Source of the DNA: Bradyrhizobium genosp. SA-3
Lineage (GTDB): Bacteria; Pseudomonadota; Alphaproteobacteria; Rhizobiales; Xanthobacteraceae
Direction: 5' to 3'
Assembly: GCF_004212635.1 (NCBI RefSeq)
Contig: NZ_PSRT01000011.1
Location: 29,575-93,574 of the forward strand
Length of the DNA: 64,000 nt
Shown here: positions 46,900-56,250 of the stretch, piece by piece
Numbering within the stretch: position 1 is the stretch's first letter
Layout of the letters: each line of letters opens with the position of its first letter
Made by a program: the position numbers and the translations under genes
Notes under the pieces: generated by a model
Database searches by the model: none
Seen by the model: the letters and a program-made list of their open reading frames with translations, nothing else
What the model was told of the DNA's origin: nothing

Positions 46900-47001
46900 T
46901 TAGATCATGCCCAAAATGATGAAAAGTCCGATCTCAACCAGCAAGACCGTCCCTGTCATCGCGGATATGAGAAATAGATCCCCCGCCGATAGGAAGTGCA
47001 T
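46900..47001 (-). CDS. Membrane micro-protein, 33 residues
   Basis: The ATG at 47001 is preceded by GAGG ten bases upstream. The sequence is nearly all one hydrophobic helix (LFLISAMTGTVLLVEIGLFI). It may be a real small membrane protein. Confidence 0.4.
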   Translation of the reverse strand: MHFLSAGDLFLISAMTGTVLLVEIGLFIILGMI

Positions 47002-47035
47002 GGTTCGCCTCGCAATTTCCCCGAACCATTCCTAG

Positions 47036-47130
47036 CCTAATCCAAATTTAAATAATTTGCACGATTTAAATTGTTTAATTGGCATTATGTGTTATTTTAT
47101 TTCTCGATTTAATAGCGCAATATCGATGAT
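47036..47130. promoter_or_regulatory. A+T-rich patch upstream of the gene at 47164
   Basis: The stretch (for example AAATTTAAATAATTTG and GTTATTTTATTTCTCG) is far richer in A and T than its surroundings. It could be a promoter with UP elements, a nucleoid-protein site, or foreign DNA. Confidence 0.4.
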
Positions 47131-47163
47131 GGAACTTGCAATTTTATTGGAGTTTCCTGGGGT

Positions 47164-47472
47164 ATGAGCCGCTCCCCGTCGATTGTGCCTCCTGTGGCAG
47201 CAGACCAAGATGTCTACCTTGTGGTCGAGGAATTTGCCGGCCGGCGAGCCTGGTGCGAAACAGCCGAAGAGGACACCGGTCGCGCGACGCTGATGCGGGA
47301 CCTGATGGACGGCTTGTATGAGCATCCCACTCGCATCGTGGCCTTCAACACGACAGAGGGATGGTCGCGCGATGTAACCGTAGAGATCGCCGATGAGCTA
47401 CGCCGCCGCCTTGTCGAGCACGAAGTGCCGGCATGCGTCCTGAAGTTCGTGGAGAGAGCGGCGAGGCGCTGA
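47164..47472 (+). CDS. Protein of unknown function, 102 residues
   Basis: DQDVYLVVEEFAGRRAWCET, DLMDGLYEHPTRIVAFNTTE and VTVEIADELRRRLVEHE form a small alpha/beta protein of a kind I recall from Bradyrhizobium. It reads convincingly through the whole frame. It precedes the DNA-ligase-like gene by 44 bases. Function unknown. Confidence 0.68.
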   Translation: MSRSPSIVPPVAADQDVYLVVEEFAGRRAWCETAEEDTGRATLMRDLMDGLYEHPTRIVAFNTTEGWSRDVTVEIADELRRRLVEHEVPACVLKFVERAARR

Positions 47473-47516
47473 GGCAGGGATTCGCAATTTCGCGCCGAAC
47501 TATTTATCTGCTCGGT

Positions 47517-48074
47517 ATGTTTAAGGCATACAAGCTGTGCCTGGCGACCGCCGGCAAGCAGGTCCCATCCGGACCGGACTGGATTCACGAGGTGAAGCAC
47601 GACGGCTACCGGATGCTGGTCATCCGGGAGGATAAGCGTGTGCGCCTCCTATCCCGTAACGGCAGCGACTGGACAAAACGGTATCCCTGGATCGCAGATG
47701 CCGCGCTGAAAAACCGGCAGAAGCATTTCGTGATCGACGGCGAGGCCGTGATCCTGGGCGTCGATGGCATCTCAGATTTTAACGCGCTGCACTCGCGCAA
47801 GCACGACCCCGAGGTGCAGCTCTACGCCTTCGACATCCTCGCAATGGGGAGCGACGATCTGCGGTCGCTGCCCCTCCACATGCGCAAGGCCAACCTGGAG
47901 AAGCTACTGGCACGCCGGCCCGATGGGATTACTGTGGCGCCCTTCGAGCGCGGCGAAATCGGGCCGGACCTCTTCCGGGCAGCCTGCCGAGATCGGCCTT
48001 ATCGCGGTGGCCGGCAAAAGTTCTGGATCAAGGTCAAGAACCGCAGCCACCCCGCGATGGAGCGGGAGCTTTGA
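47517..48074 (+). CDS. ATP-dependent DNA ligase adenylation domain, damaged
   Basis: A 185-residue LigD-type ligase core. Motif I with the AMP-accepting lysine is WIHEVKHDGYRML; further blocks are LLSRNGSDWTKRYP, FVIDGEAVILG, LYAFDILAM and a C-terminal RPYRGGRQKFWIKVKN. Between LFRAAC and RDRPYRG the usual motif IV segment with the pattern GxEGxVxK, about twelve residues, is missing in frame. Ligases need it, so this one is probably inactive. There is no oligonucleotide-binding domain. It may be a relic of an end-joining ligase. Confidence 0.75.
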   Translation: MFKAYKLCLATAGKQVPSGPDWIHEVKHDGYRMLVIREDKRVRLLSRNGSDWTKRYPWIADAALKNRQKHFVIDGEAVILGVDGISDFNALHSRKHDPEVQLYAFDILAMGSDDLRSLPLHMRKANLEKLLARRPDGITVAPFERGEIGPDLFRAACRDRPYRGGRQKFWIKVKNRSHPAMEREL

Positions 48075-48177
48075 CGCGCTGTCCTGCTGGTGGCGGAAAA
48101 CTCGATACAGGAGGAACAAACAGGGCGCGCACGAATCGTTAATCGGTCAGCCGACGTCCTCTTAGTGTGCAGGACCC

Positions 48178-48405
48178 ATGCGTTACGTGGCATATGCAGT
48201 CGATCTGTGGGGCGTCACCCATGCGACCTATGAGCTGGAGTGCGACTGCGACGATGATGCTAAGCGTCGAGCTGTGAAATTCCTCGAAGCGCACCCCGTG
48301 ATAGAAGTCTGGAGCGGCCCTCGGCGGGTCGCACGGTTTACGGCTGATACCGCAGGCGGGGCCACAGCTACGGCAGAAGCCAACCAGCGCCAGAGAACGG
48401 GTTAG
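48178..48405 (+). CDS. Small protein of unknown function, 75 residues
   Basis: MRYVAYAVDLWGVTHATYEL, DDDAKRRAVKFLEAHPVIEV and WSGPRRVARF form a compact small protein of a type common in Bradyrhizobium as far as I recall. It reads cleanly to a low-complexity tail. Function unknown. Confidence 0.65.
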   Translation: MRYVAYAVDLWGVTHATYELECDCDDDAKRRAVKFLEAHPVIEVWSGPRRVARFTADTAGGATATAEANQRQRTG

Positions 48406-48536
48406 GAATTTGCTTCAAGCAACTCAGCGACAATCAGCAACAGCGGTCGTTAGCCAAAAGTACAATTCAATTCTTGGGAACCGGATCCTTCCGGAGCGCG
48501 TAATTCCGGATTGCCCAGGTAGGCCGCGGGAATGGA

Positions 48537-48944
48537 ATGAACGAGTTGCCGGTAGTCCTCCTAGCCGAGGACGAAGAGGAGTTGCAGCATATCCTTCAAG
48601 AAGCCTTGAGAGATGCAGGCTTTGACTTCACTTCGGCTGCTTCCGGTGAGCAGGCAGTAACCTTGCTGAAAAGTGGCGTGGTCCACTACAGAGCACTGGT
48701 GACCGATATTAAACTCGACGGCCGAATCGATGGGTGGGAGGTCGCGCGACAGGCCAGACTGATCGATCCGGCCTTCCCCATCGTCTACATGAGCGGTGGT
48801 CATGCTGGCGAATGGCCCGTGCAAGGCGTGCCCAATAGCATCCTGCTGCAAAAGCCGTTCGCGCCCGCGCAGCTTGTCACCGCCATTTCGCAACTCTTGA
48901 ACGTCGGCAGCTCTATGCTGGGCCCGCCCCAACCATCGCCTTAA
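48537..48944 (+). CDS. Single-domain response regulator
   Basis: A 135-residue receiver without output domain: VVLLAEDEEELQHILQEAL, phospho-acceptor Asp in ALVTDIKLDGRIDGWEV, switch Ser in PIVYMSGGHAG and the Lys in LLQKPFAPAQL. Such stand-alone receivers shuttle phosphoryl groups or bind partners. No kinase lies nearby. GGGAATGG precedes the start. Confidence 0.85.
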   Translation: MNELPVVLLAEDEEELQHILQEALRDAGFDFTSAASGEQAVTLLKSGVVHYRALVTDIKLDGRIDGWEVARQARLIDPAFPIVYMSGGHAGEWPVQGVPNSILLQKPFAPAQLVTAISQLLNVGSSMLGPPQPSP

Positions 48945-49406
48945 GCCGATCGGCGAACGATCCGACGCCGGGGCCCGCGCGCAGCACCATCGGCCCCATA
49001 CCCATCAACGCGCCGAGCAGCAAATAGGCCCACTCGACCGTCGTCCCGCTCGACGGATATTGCCAGCGCGGCTCATAGGCCGCCCGATGATCAGCACGAT
49101 CAGCGGAATTCCGAACTGGTGATAGACCAGCACGAATAGCTGCGAGAGCACGGCGGTCGCCCACACGCGCTGCATCAGCGGCGATTGCGCCAGCGCGCCC
49201 ATGAACGCCTGATAGATTTTCGCAAGCGCGTCGATGTGCGCGACTTCGATCTCCTTGACCACGCCGAGCATCGCCTCGTAAAGACGGGTCCTCAATTCCT
49301 CGATCGAGATTTGCTTGTTCTCGTATGCCTTGAAAGCTTCGAGAAACCTGTCGAGCACGCCGTTGATGATCGACATTCCGAATTGCGAGAAGATCGCGGT
49401 CAGCAT
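48930..49406 (-). pseudogene. Holin-like phage membrane protein, frameshifted
   Basis: The N-terminal frame has MLTAIFSQFGMSIINGVLDR and a helical middle, then FVLVYHQFGIPLIVLIIGRP. A second frame continues TVEWAYLLLGALMGMGPMVL and a short tail. A single frameshift near 49080 joins them. The two hydrophobic helices and the position at the end of a phage block suggest a three-helix holin or related lysis protein; this is inference. Confidence 0.5.
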
Positions 49407-49455
49407 TGATCAGCCTTTCGGCGGCGGGACGCTCGTATCCACGAGCTTCACCACG

Positions 49456-49876
49456 TCAACGTGCCCGACATCGGGGACATAGGCTTGCGTCTGGACCACT
49501 TCGGTGCCGCGCCCGTCGAATGAATTCCGAGATGAAGCCATTGACGATCAGCCAATAGAGCAGCCAATCCGGATGATCCTTGAAGATCGGCAGCGGCGAC
49601 AAATCCGTGCCATCGCGGCCGACAAGATCGTCATGCCCGAGAAGCCTCGACGACATCGCCCGCGCCGAGCTTGTACAGTTCCTCGCGGACGCCACCGATC
49701 CGGAGCCGGAAATCCTCGGTGTCGCGATCATGGCCGTGCCTCAAGTCGGATTGCGGTTTTGATACCAAAGCAGCCACGTCAGGATGCCGGCGGCGATGAA
49801 TGCACCGCCGATCAGCAGCGAGCTCAATGCGGGCATTCGAGATAGACCGCGCGCGCCGCCGCCATCGGCGTCGCAC
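49456..49876 (-). pseudogene. Phage-block debris
   Basis: Short frames contain SLLIGGAFIAAGILTWLLWY (one membrane helix) and FKDHPDWLLYWLIVNGFISE, which probably belong to two small phage membrane or capsid-accessory proteins. Nothing is intact. Confidence 0.3.
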
Positions 49877-50711
49877 TCGGCGGCCAGCGCATCAGATTGA
49901 AGCGCGGGACGAAATATTCCTCGCAATGCGGACACGGCTAGCACCAGTGGTGCCGGGTGCCTTGCTGCCAGAGTTGCCAAATCGGGCTTTCGATATCTTC
50001 CGACATGGCAACGTCCCAAAAGACCAGCTTGCTTTTTTGGTCCTCGACCGCTGCGACCTGTCCTCTTTTCGACGTTGACGTGACCACGCAAACAAAGTCG
50101 GCATAGGTATCGCCGCGCCGCTCGACCAGGCCGAGCGGGCCACCTTGCTGGTTCACGTTCGTGACCATTTCATCGTATTCGTCGATCAGCGCGAGTACGG
50201 CCGGATCGGACTTGAGGGCGGTCGATGATCCCGAATGCGCGAGGCGGAACGGCACGCCGCCGATCATCTTGCGCGTTTTCGTCATCCGCTTGCCGCGCGC
50301 CAGCTTCGCGGTCAACGTCGGCGATTGATCGAGCAACGCCAGGACGCGCGGCTCGAACTGCTCGGTCAGGAATTGCTTGTTCGGTCCGACGTACAGGATC
50401 GGGCCCGGCCGCTGGTCGAGCCGCTGGCCGGCACAATCGAGCATCAATTCCGACTTGCGGGTCTGCGCGCCGAAAACGAGCACCGCGCGGCGATACTTGC
50501 CGCTGGCGATCATCCGCTCGGGCGCGACAACGTAAGGCGTAAGCGTCGGATCACGCGGCCCGGGGACCGCCGCCGTCTGCGGATATATCCGGTTCTCCGC
50601 CGCCCATAGATCGGGCGATGCTGGACGCGACGGCCTCGCTAGCAGCGCGAGCTTCTGCCACAGCGCGTCCCCTTTCGGCGGCAATATCTGCCACCCTTTC
50701 GAGGATGTCAT
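49840..50711 (-). pseudogene. Phage terminase large subunit (GpA type), truncated
   Basis: The N-terminal ATPase half is readable: NRIYPQTAAVPGPRDPTL, a degenerate Walker A (LVFGAQTRKSE), GPILYVGPNKQFLTEQFEPR, MTKTRKMIGGVPFRLAHSGS and LALIDEYDEM. A TAG interrupts the frame at about 49938, after HHWC; beyond it CPHCEEYFVPRFNLMRWP continues to about 49850. The nuclease half is absent. Phage DNA packaging motor, now dead. Confidence 0.8.
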
Positions 50712-51321
50712 TTACAGCGGTCTCGATTGTTTTCCGGAATTGCAAATCGCGCGTGACGCGCGCCGGCAGGCCGGCGGTCTCCGCGCGAAATAACCCGATC
50801 ATCTCCTCGACGATCGCCATTGCCTCGTCGATCTCGATCAGGCGACCTTCGCGGACCGCGTTGCGCAATTCGATCTCGCGCGCTCGTGCATCGCGCACCC
50901 GGCTATCGGCCGCGCTCTTTTGCGCGCGCCGGTCGCTGTCATTGCGAAAGCGGATATAGCCTTGCACGACATCGACCAGAAGAAACTGGTCGCGGCCTTG
51001 CTTCTCTATCCATCCTTCCTTTGACAGCTGCCGGATGCGCTCCGGGCTCACCATGAGGAGCCGCGCGGCAAGGGCCGATGCGATCAGTTGGCCACGCCCG
51101 GCGGCGCCCGTATCCGGCCCCCGGGGCGCGCTTTGGGCACTCGCCTGGCCCGATTCCCGGCTGAATTCTCGCCCACCAGTCGCGCCCCTACTGGCACCGT
51201 GGCCTGTCCTGTACCCCTTTGATCTTCCGACATTATTTCTCTCTGGCGACTGGGCCAAAAGGATCTTCCAACCACCAACCAGTGGCCTAGTTCTGGGCCT
51301 TCCCCCGGGGCTTTGGCCCAA
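50551..51321 (-). CDS. Phage terminase small subunit (Nu1-like)
   Basis: The C-terminal two thirds are clean: LLMVSPERIRQLSKEGWIEK (a winged helix-turn-helix), FLLVDVVQGYIRFRND, AREIELRNAVREGRLIEIDE and TIETAVNDILERVADIAAER. This is the Nu1-type DNA-recognition subunit. The N-terminus is uncertain; low-complexity sequence extends to 51321, and a possible ATG (MSEDQRG) lies in another frame. It overlaps the large-subunit gene by about 160 bases, more than usual. Confidence 0.72.
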   Translation of the reverse strand: MGQSPGGRPRTRPLVGGWKILLAQSPERNNVGRSKGYRTGHGASRGATGGREFSRESGQASAQSAPRGPDTGAAGRGQLIASALAARLLMVSPERIRQLSKEGWIEKQGRDQFLLVDVVQGYIRFRNDSDRRAQKSAADSRVRDARAREIELRNAVREGRLIEIDEAMAIVEEMIGLFRAETAGLPARVTRDLQFRKTIETAVNDILERVADIAAERGRAVAEARAASEAVASSIARSMGGGEPDISADGGGPRAA

Positions 51322-51364
51322 GGGCCGGCGCCGCCGGGGCGAACAAGGAAAGGTGTTTGGGAAA

Positions 51365-51666
51365 ATGACGAAGCTAACCCCGGCCGATTTGGCTCACTTC
51401 ACCGGTACCGGCGAATGGTATCGCCACGGGCTCAACCGGCGCATGCTCTACACGGACGCCGTGCAGTATCTCGCCGAAAAGGCCGGAGCCTATTGGCTGC
51501 TCGACAAGATCGCTTGCCTGCAACTAGCGCGCGCCTCGTTTGCGATGAAGGCAGCGATAATGGGGCCATTATCTATTCCGAGGACATCGATTTCACCGAT
51601 TCCCCGCTCGATCAAATCACCATTTGGGTCGAGGACGATGTCATCCTGCTGCCGAGCGAGCACTGA
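51365..51666 (+). pseudogene. DUF6876-like small protein, frameshifted
   Basis: MTKLTPADLAHFTGTGEWYR and QYLAEKAGAYWLLDKIACLQ match a small accessory-DNA family I know as DUF6876. The end (YSEDIDFTDSPLDQITIWVE and LLPSEH) is in another frame. A deletion of a few dozen codons near 51530 has joined the halves out of frame. Confidence 0.65.
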
Positions 51667-51725
51667 TGATGAGCCGGCTGGGAAAAGGCCGAGGCGCTCG
51701 CCGCGCTCTCGCAGGGGATCAACGC

Positions 51726-51992
51726 ATGACGCAATTTTCGGACATCGATATGCTCGCGGTGGAAGCGATCCGGAAAGCGGATCACTTCACCGCCTCGCTG
51801 TTTCTCGGGCGCGGCCAATATCGGATCGAAAAGCGACCCACCGTTCTCGCGGCCGTGCAAGCCGCCCGCGAGATCGAGCAAGACCCGGCGGCGCATAACC
51901 GCCGCGCGCTCGTTTACGCCATAGCGCCAGACGGTCCGGCGACTCTGTTGACCGCCGGGCTAATCTCAAGACTGCTTTCCCTCAAATCGTAA
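51726..51992 (+). CDS. Small protein of unknown function, 88 residues
   Basis: IDMLAVEAIRKADHFTASLF, VLAAVQAAREIEQDPAAHNR and LVYAIAPDGPATLL look like a genuine island or phage protein of a type often found beside DUF6876. I start at the ATG at 51726. Function unknown. Confidence 0.6.
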   Translation: MTQFSDIDMLAVEAIRKADHFTASLFLGRGQYRIEKRPTVLAAVQAAREIEQDPAAHNRRALVYAIAPDGPATLLTAGLISRLLSLKS

Positions 51993-52296
51993 GGATGTCC
52001 GGACTATTGCTGGCAGCTGACGTGATAGCGACTTAAGCGCTGTTCGGCTTCGGACCCTGGCTGTTCTCTAATTCCGGGCGTGAGGTCAAGCTCTCCTTGA
52101 ACATCCTTGCCGGGTCCATGGTTCTCTCCGCGGTAGGGGCGTGCCCTCCGCATGATGGCGTAAGATGACGTTAGCGGATCAATGTGTGAAGCGCGCTTTG
52201 CCCTTTCGAGCACCGCAAAGCCAGGGGCGATCTCACCAACGCCAGCGTCCCGGCAGGGACGTTCGCTCCCGCTGTTCGGCGGGAACTCGTTATCCT
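51993..52296. other. Flank of the second IS110 element
   Basis: Probably the non-coding end of the IS plus debris. No gene recognised. Confidence 0.4.
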
Positions 52297-53337
52297 TTAT
52301 GCAGGCTGATCAGCAGCATCCTTTGATGACCATTTAAATTCGCTACCATCGATCCACATCCGATGCAGAATGACAGCAAGTTTTCGGGCAACCGCAACCT
52401 TGGCTTTGCGTAGCCCGCTTCGTTTCGCAAGCCGAATGCCCCATCCTTTGAGTGCTGACCATTTTGCTACGCGTGTGAGCAGCACATTGGCCGCCTCGTA
52501 GAGGTAACTTCGCAGCATCTTATCGCCGCATTTCGAGATTCGGCCCGTCCAGTCAATTTCGCCGGATGCGTATCGGCGGGTCGTTAGTCCTGCGTAGGCT
52601 CCGACGCTTCGTGATCTCTTGAAGCGAGCGGGGTCATCGATCGTCGCAAGGAAGCAAAGGGCCGTGACCGGGCCGATGCCAGGAGCCGTCATGAACCGTC
52701 GCACCTGAGCATTGTTGCGAGCCAGCCGCAGCACCTTGCGGTCAAGGTCCACAATCTGTTGCTCGACGGCCTCGCGTGCCTTCAGCAATGGATCTACCGC
52801 GGCAAAAAGCTCTGACCGATCCCCGGCCAACTGCGCGGCACGCACAGCAAACATATTCATCTTTGCTCGTCCGATGACAAGCCCAAGATTCTTGAGGAGC
52901 CCCCGGATTTGATTTTCGATATCCCGCTTGATCTTGACGAGCAGAGCTCGACTGACGAGAAGGGCTTTGGTCGCATGACTATCGAGATCCTTGACGCAAA
53001 CCTCCTTGTACCAACCACATTGCATGATACGCGCTATGCCAGCAGCGTCATTTCGGTCGCTCTTATTGATCTGCATCTTCAGAACCGCCTTCGCATGCCT
53101 GGCGTCAATGCAGATAACGGGTAACCCGATCTTATTCAGCTCGGTCCACAGCCATGTCGACGTTGCTCCGGTCTCGAGTCCAATCCGAACGACGTGTGGC
53201 GCGTGCAATTTGATGAATGTCGCGATCGCCTCCGGGTCAGACGTAACCGCCCCTTCGCGCTCGACCTTTCCTGTCCGATCGACGATGCAGATCGAAGTCA
53301 GTTTCAGTGACACGTCTAATCCGACATAGTGCTCCAT
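52297..53337 (-). CDS. IS110-family transposase
   Basis: A 346-residue DEDD transposase: MEHYVGLDVSLKLTSICIVD, VRIGLETGATSTWLWTELNK, NKSDRNDAAGIARIMQ and FMTAPGIGPVTALCFLATID. Full length and unbroken. It is not the same element as that at 40403 (low similarity), so two IS110 lineages are present. It sits inside the decayed prophage. Confidence 0.93.
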   Translation of the reverse strand: MEHYVGLDVSLKLTSICIVDRTGKVEREGAVTSDPEAIATFIKLHAPHVVRIGLETGATSTWLWTELNKIGLPVICIDARHAKAVLKMQINKSDRNDAAGIARIMQCGWYKEVCVKDLDSHATKALLVSRALLVKIKRDIENQIRGLLKNLGLVIGRAKMNMFAVRAAQLAGDRSELFAAVDPLLKAREAVEQQIVDLDRKVLRLARNNAQVRRFMTAPGIGPVTALCFLATIDDPARFKRSRSVGAYAGLTTRRYASGEIDWTGRISKCGDKMLRSYLYEAANVLLTRVAKWSALKGWGIRLAKRSGLRKAKVAVARKLAVILHRMWIDGSEFKWSSKDAADQPA

Positions 53338-53440
53338 TGCCTCTCTCCGTCATTGCAAGGCCCTGAGGTAGGCCTCGTCGAGTCCTGGAGAGCTGATTCC
53401 CAGAGCCTGAGTATGGCTCCGAGTCCGGAATTACCCCATG

Positions 53441-54999
53441 TGTGAAAACGCTGCGCTTGATGTGATTCGCGCGATATGATTCCCGCACGATTTGCGGGGG
53501 GTGGGATGAAGCGCTTCGTTGCGGAGGCGGATCGTGGGCAATCGATGCTATTGCCCGAGTGCCTCGATGATTTCATTGACGAGAGCAACCCTGTTCGCGT
53601 GATCGACGTGTTTGTCGATGCGCTCGATTTGGCCGAGCTAAGCTTCGAGGGGGTGAAGCCGGCGGCGACCGGTCGGCCGTCATACCATCCCTCGGTTCTC
53701 CTGAAGCTTTACATCTACGGCTATCTGAACCGGGTGCAGTCGAGCCGGCGGCTCGAACGAGAGGCCGGACGCAATGTCGAGGCCATGTGGCTGCTGGGCC
53801 GGCTCGCACCTGATCACAAGACGATCGCGGACTTCCGCAAAGACAATGGCCTGGCGCTCCGCAAGGTATGCGCACGCTTCGTCGAACTCTGCCGTGAAAT
53901 GGGTCTCCTCGCGACGTCGAGCGTCGCCATCGAGGGCAGCAAGTTCAAAGCTGTGAACAACCGGGACAAGAACTTCACACGCGCGAAGGTGGAGCGGCGG
54001 CGCGCGCAGCTGGAGGAGAGCGTCGCGCGCTATCTGAGCCAACTGGACACGGCCGACCGGCAGGAGCCGAGCGAGGCGTTGGCCGCCAAGGTGACGAGGC
54101 TAACCGAGAAGCTGACGAAGCTGAGGGAAGAGATGGGCAAGCTTGCCGTCTACGAGAAGCAGATGCTTGCGTCACCCGATCAGCAAATCTCGTTGACCGA
54201 TCCCGACAGCCGTTCGATGGCGACAAGCGGCCGGGGCTCCGGCACCGTTGGCTACAACGTGCAGGTCGCCGTCGACACCGAGCACCATCTGATCGTAGCG
54301 CACGAGGTGACGAACAGCGGCTCAGATCGGGCACAACTCGCCAATATGGCCAAGCAGGCGAAGGCTGTTCTCGAGACCGAGACGCTCGAAGCTGTAGCCG
54401 ATCGCTGCTACTTCAATAGCCCGGAGATCCTCGCGTGCCACGAGGCCGGCATCACCGTAACTCTGCCCAAGCCGCTGACGTCGGGTGCCAAATCGGAGGG
54501 GCGCTTCGGTAAGCAGGACTTTGCCTATTTTGCCAGAGGAGGACGCCTATCGCTGTCCGGCTGGGGAGCGATTGCCGTATCGCTACACAAACGAAGAAGA
54601 CGGCAAGATGCTGCGGCGCTACTGGACCACTGCCTGTCAAAGTTGTTCGCTCAAATCGCAGTGCACGACAGGACCAGAGCGGCGAATTACACGCTGGGAG
54701 CACGAGCATCTGCTTGAGGCTGTGCAGCAGCGCCTTGACGCAAACCCAGAAGCCATGCGTCAGCGTCGGGAGACGGTCGAGCATCCGTTCGGCACGATGA
54801 AGGCCCGCATGGGAGCGACACACTTCCTCACCAAAACGCTCCCAAAAGTAGCGACCGAGATGGCACTCTCGGTCTTGGCCTATAATCTTACACGGGTCAT
54901 GAACATCGTCGGGGCCAAGTCACTGATCACTGCGATCGCGGCCTGAGACAGGCGCGGTTCCTAGCTTCCGGACCGATGCCCTTTGAAGCCGTTTTTACA
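53441..54999 (+). mobile_element. IS1182-family element with a frameshifted transposase
   Basis: Imperfect inverted ends TGTGAAAACG (53441) and CGTTTTTACA (ending 54999) flank the transposase. The element is about 1.56 kb. It lies next to the IS110 element and interrupts the phage block. Confidence 0.6.
53506..54946 (+). pseudogene. IS1182-family transposase, one frameshift
   Basis: The N-terminal frame has SMLLPECLDDFIDESNPVRV, RPSYHPSVLLKLYIYGYLNR, WLLGRLAPDHKTIADFRKDN and SRSMATSGRGSGTVGYNVQV with DDE-type acidic residues. Near 54530 the reading frame shifts, and EEDAYRCPAGERLPYRYTNE, CQSCSLKSQCTTG and VEHPFGTMKARMG finish the protein in the other frame. The shift may be a mutation or programmed; a single uninterrupted protein is usual for IS1182. 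GGGGTGGG precedes the start. Confidence 0.85.
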
Positions 55000-55102
55000 C
55001 GGCCAAGACCACAAGCTGACATGGCTTACGTGCCAATGTCGCTCAGCTTTGGGCGTTGGCATCGGCAAATCACAAGCTTGGTTGATGAGTCAAAGCCCTG
55101 GT

Positions 55103-55390
55103 TCAACCTTCTAGGCTTGTCTCTACTTTCCCCGCGGTACGCTTTACGGCGCCGGCCGCTTTCTTGGCTGCACGTTTTGAAGCTTCAGCCGAGTAGCTGG
55201 CCGCACGCTTTACGGCGCCAGCCGCTTTCTTAGCCGCACGCTTTACAGCTCCAGTTGCAGCTCCGGCCGAGTATTTGGCCGCACGCTTTACAGCGCCGGC
55301 CGAACGACGCGCCTTCTTCGCCGGATCGCGCACGAGGCGCCGGACTTGCTTGCGGCCTCGGGCGGTCTGCTTTTTCGCCTTTTTCGCCAT
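55103..55390 (-). CDS. Lys/Ala-rich histone H1-like protein, 95 residues
   Basis: A very basic protein of repeats built on AGAVKRAAKYSA, KRAAKKAAGAVKRAA, the style of bacterial H1-like nucleoid proteins. It probably binds DNA without sequence specificity. The start at 55390 has GGAGG seven bases upstream, inside a tandemly duplicated 22-base unit. Repeats make the length unstable in related strains. Confidence 0.7.
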   Translation of the reverse strand: MAKKAKKQTARGRKQVRRLVRDPAKKARRSAGAVKRAAKYSAGAATGAVKRAAKKAAGAVKRAASYSAEASKRAAKKAAGAVKRTAGKVETSLEG

Positions 55391-55434
55391 TGCTGATCCT
55401 CCCACTTGAGGATGCTGATCCTCCCACTTGAGGA
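55391..55434. repeat. Tandem 22-bp duplication containing the ribosome binding site
   Basis: TGCTGATCCTCCCACTTGAG plus GA occurs twice in a row (55391-55412, 55413-55434). Each unit carries GGAGG on the minus strand and a hairpin ATCCTC/GAGGAT, so the leader of the histone-like gene has two Shine-Dalgarno copies. Confidence 0.8.
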
Positions 55435-55512
55435 TAATGCGAAGTCTCGCAGCGGGGTTCCTAAAACCGGAACAAACAGCAAGCGCGCGCCTCCAATACG
55501 CAACGTGTCGGC

Positions 55513-56250
55513 TTAAAGTGGAGCGTGGTGGTCGCCGCTGCCGCGCCGCTGTTCCGATTGGTAATCGGCCATCGCCTGCTTACCACGCGCAATACCGCGA
55601 TACATGCCGGCGCCGCGGCGCTCGATCTCCGCATATGGGATTTCTTTGGAGGCGAGCCGCGCACGCGCGGACGGATTGAGAAAATAGATATATCGCATCT
55701 GGTAGCCGTCGAGCGGCGTGCCGTGACCCGACCATGAACCGCCGGTCTTCGCGAAATGCTCCGCGCGGTTCTTTCCGGTCACTTGCGTCATCTTGTGCGT
55801 GACCGAGCCGTCGGGCAGTCGCAGCAAGCTCTTGTTCAGCTTGATCCCGGTCAGCACGAAGCCGGCCGCGCGATAGATCGTCCCGTCGCCGCACTGACAT
55901 CCATCGGCGAACGAGATCACCCACTCGATCTGCCAATAATGCTTCCGGATCATCCGCAGCGCGATCGAGAGTGCGCGGCTTTCGGAATTGCGCGGCAATG
56001 CCTCGGAGAACGCCAACCGGTTCAATTCGAGAAAGCCATTCCATGCGGTATCGCGCACGAGTCCGAGAATATTGCTCTTGTCCATCGAGGGGCCGAACGT
56101 CATCGCGCCTTCGAGCCGGCCATTCAAAAAGACGCCGAGCGCGAGGAAGGCATTGTTGACGGTCTTGTGGCTGTAGTGAAGCCGAATGATCAGCGCGTCC
56201 GCGTCTTTCTTCGCAATCGGCGCAACGCGGATTTCTTTAGCCTGTCCCAT
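55513..56250 (-). CDS. Mom-family DNA modification protein
   Basis: A 245-residue GNAT-fold protein of the phage Mu Mom family, which modifies adenine in phage DNA to escape restriction. Features: LIIRLHYSHKTVNNAFLALG, LEGAMTFGPSMDKSNILGLV, WNGFLELNRLAFSEALPRNS, RALSIALRMIRKHYWQIEWV, then VISFADGCQCGDGTIYRAAG. The catalytic-core blocks look complete and the frame is intact. GGAG lies before the ATG at 56250. In the original phage it would sit between the ParB-like gene and the terminase. A Com-like activator is not seen. Confidence 0.82.
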   Translation of the reverse strand: MGQAKEIRVAPIAKKDADALIIRLHYSHKTVNNAFLALGVFLNGRLEGAMTFGPSMDKSNILGLVRDTAWNGFLELNRLAFSEALPRNSESRALSIALRMIRKHYWQIEWVISFADGCQCGDGTIYRAAGFVLTGIKLNKSLLRLPDGSVTHKMTQVTGKNRAEHFAKTGGSWSGHGTPLDGYQMRYIYFLNPSARARLASKEIPYAEIERRGAGMYRGIARGKQAMADYQSEQRRGSGDHHAPL

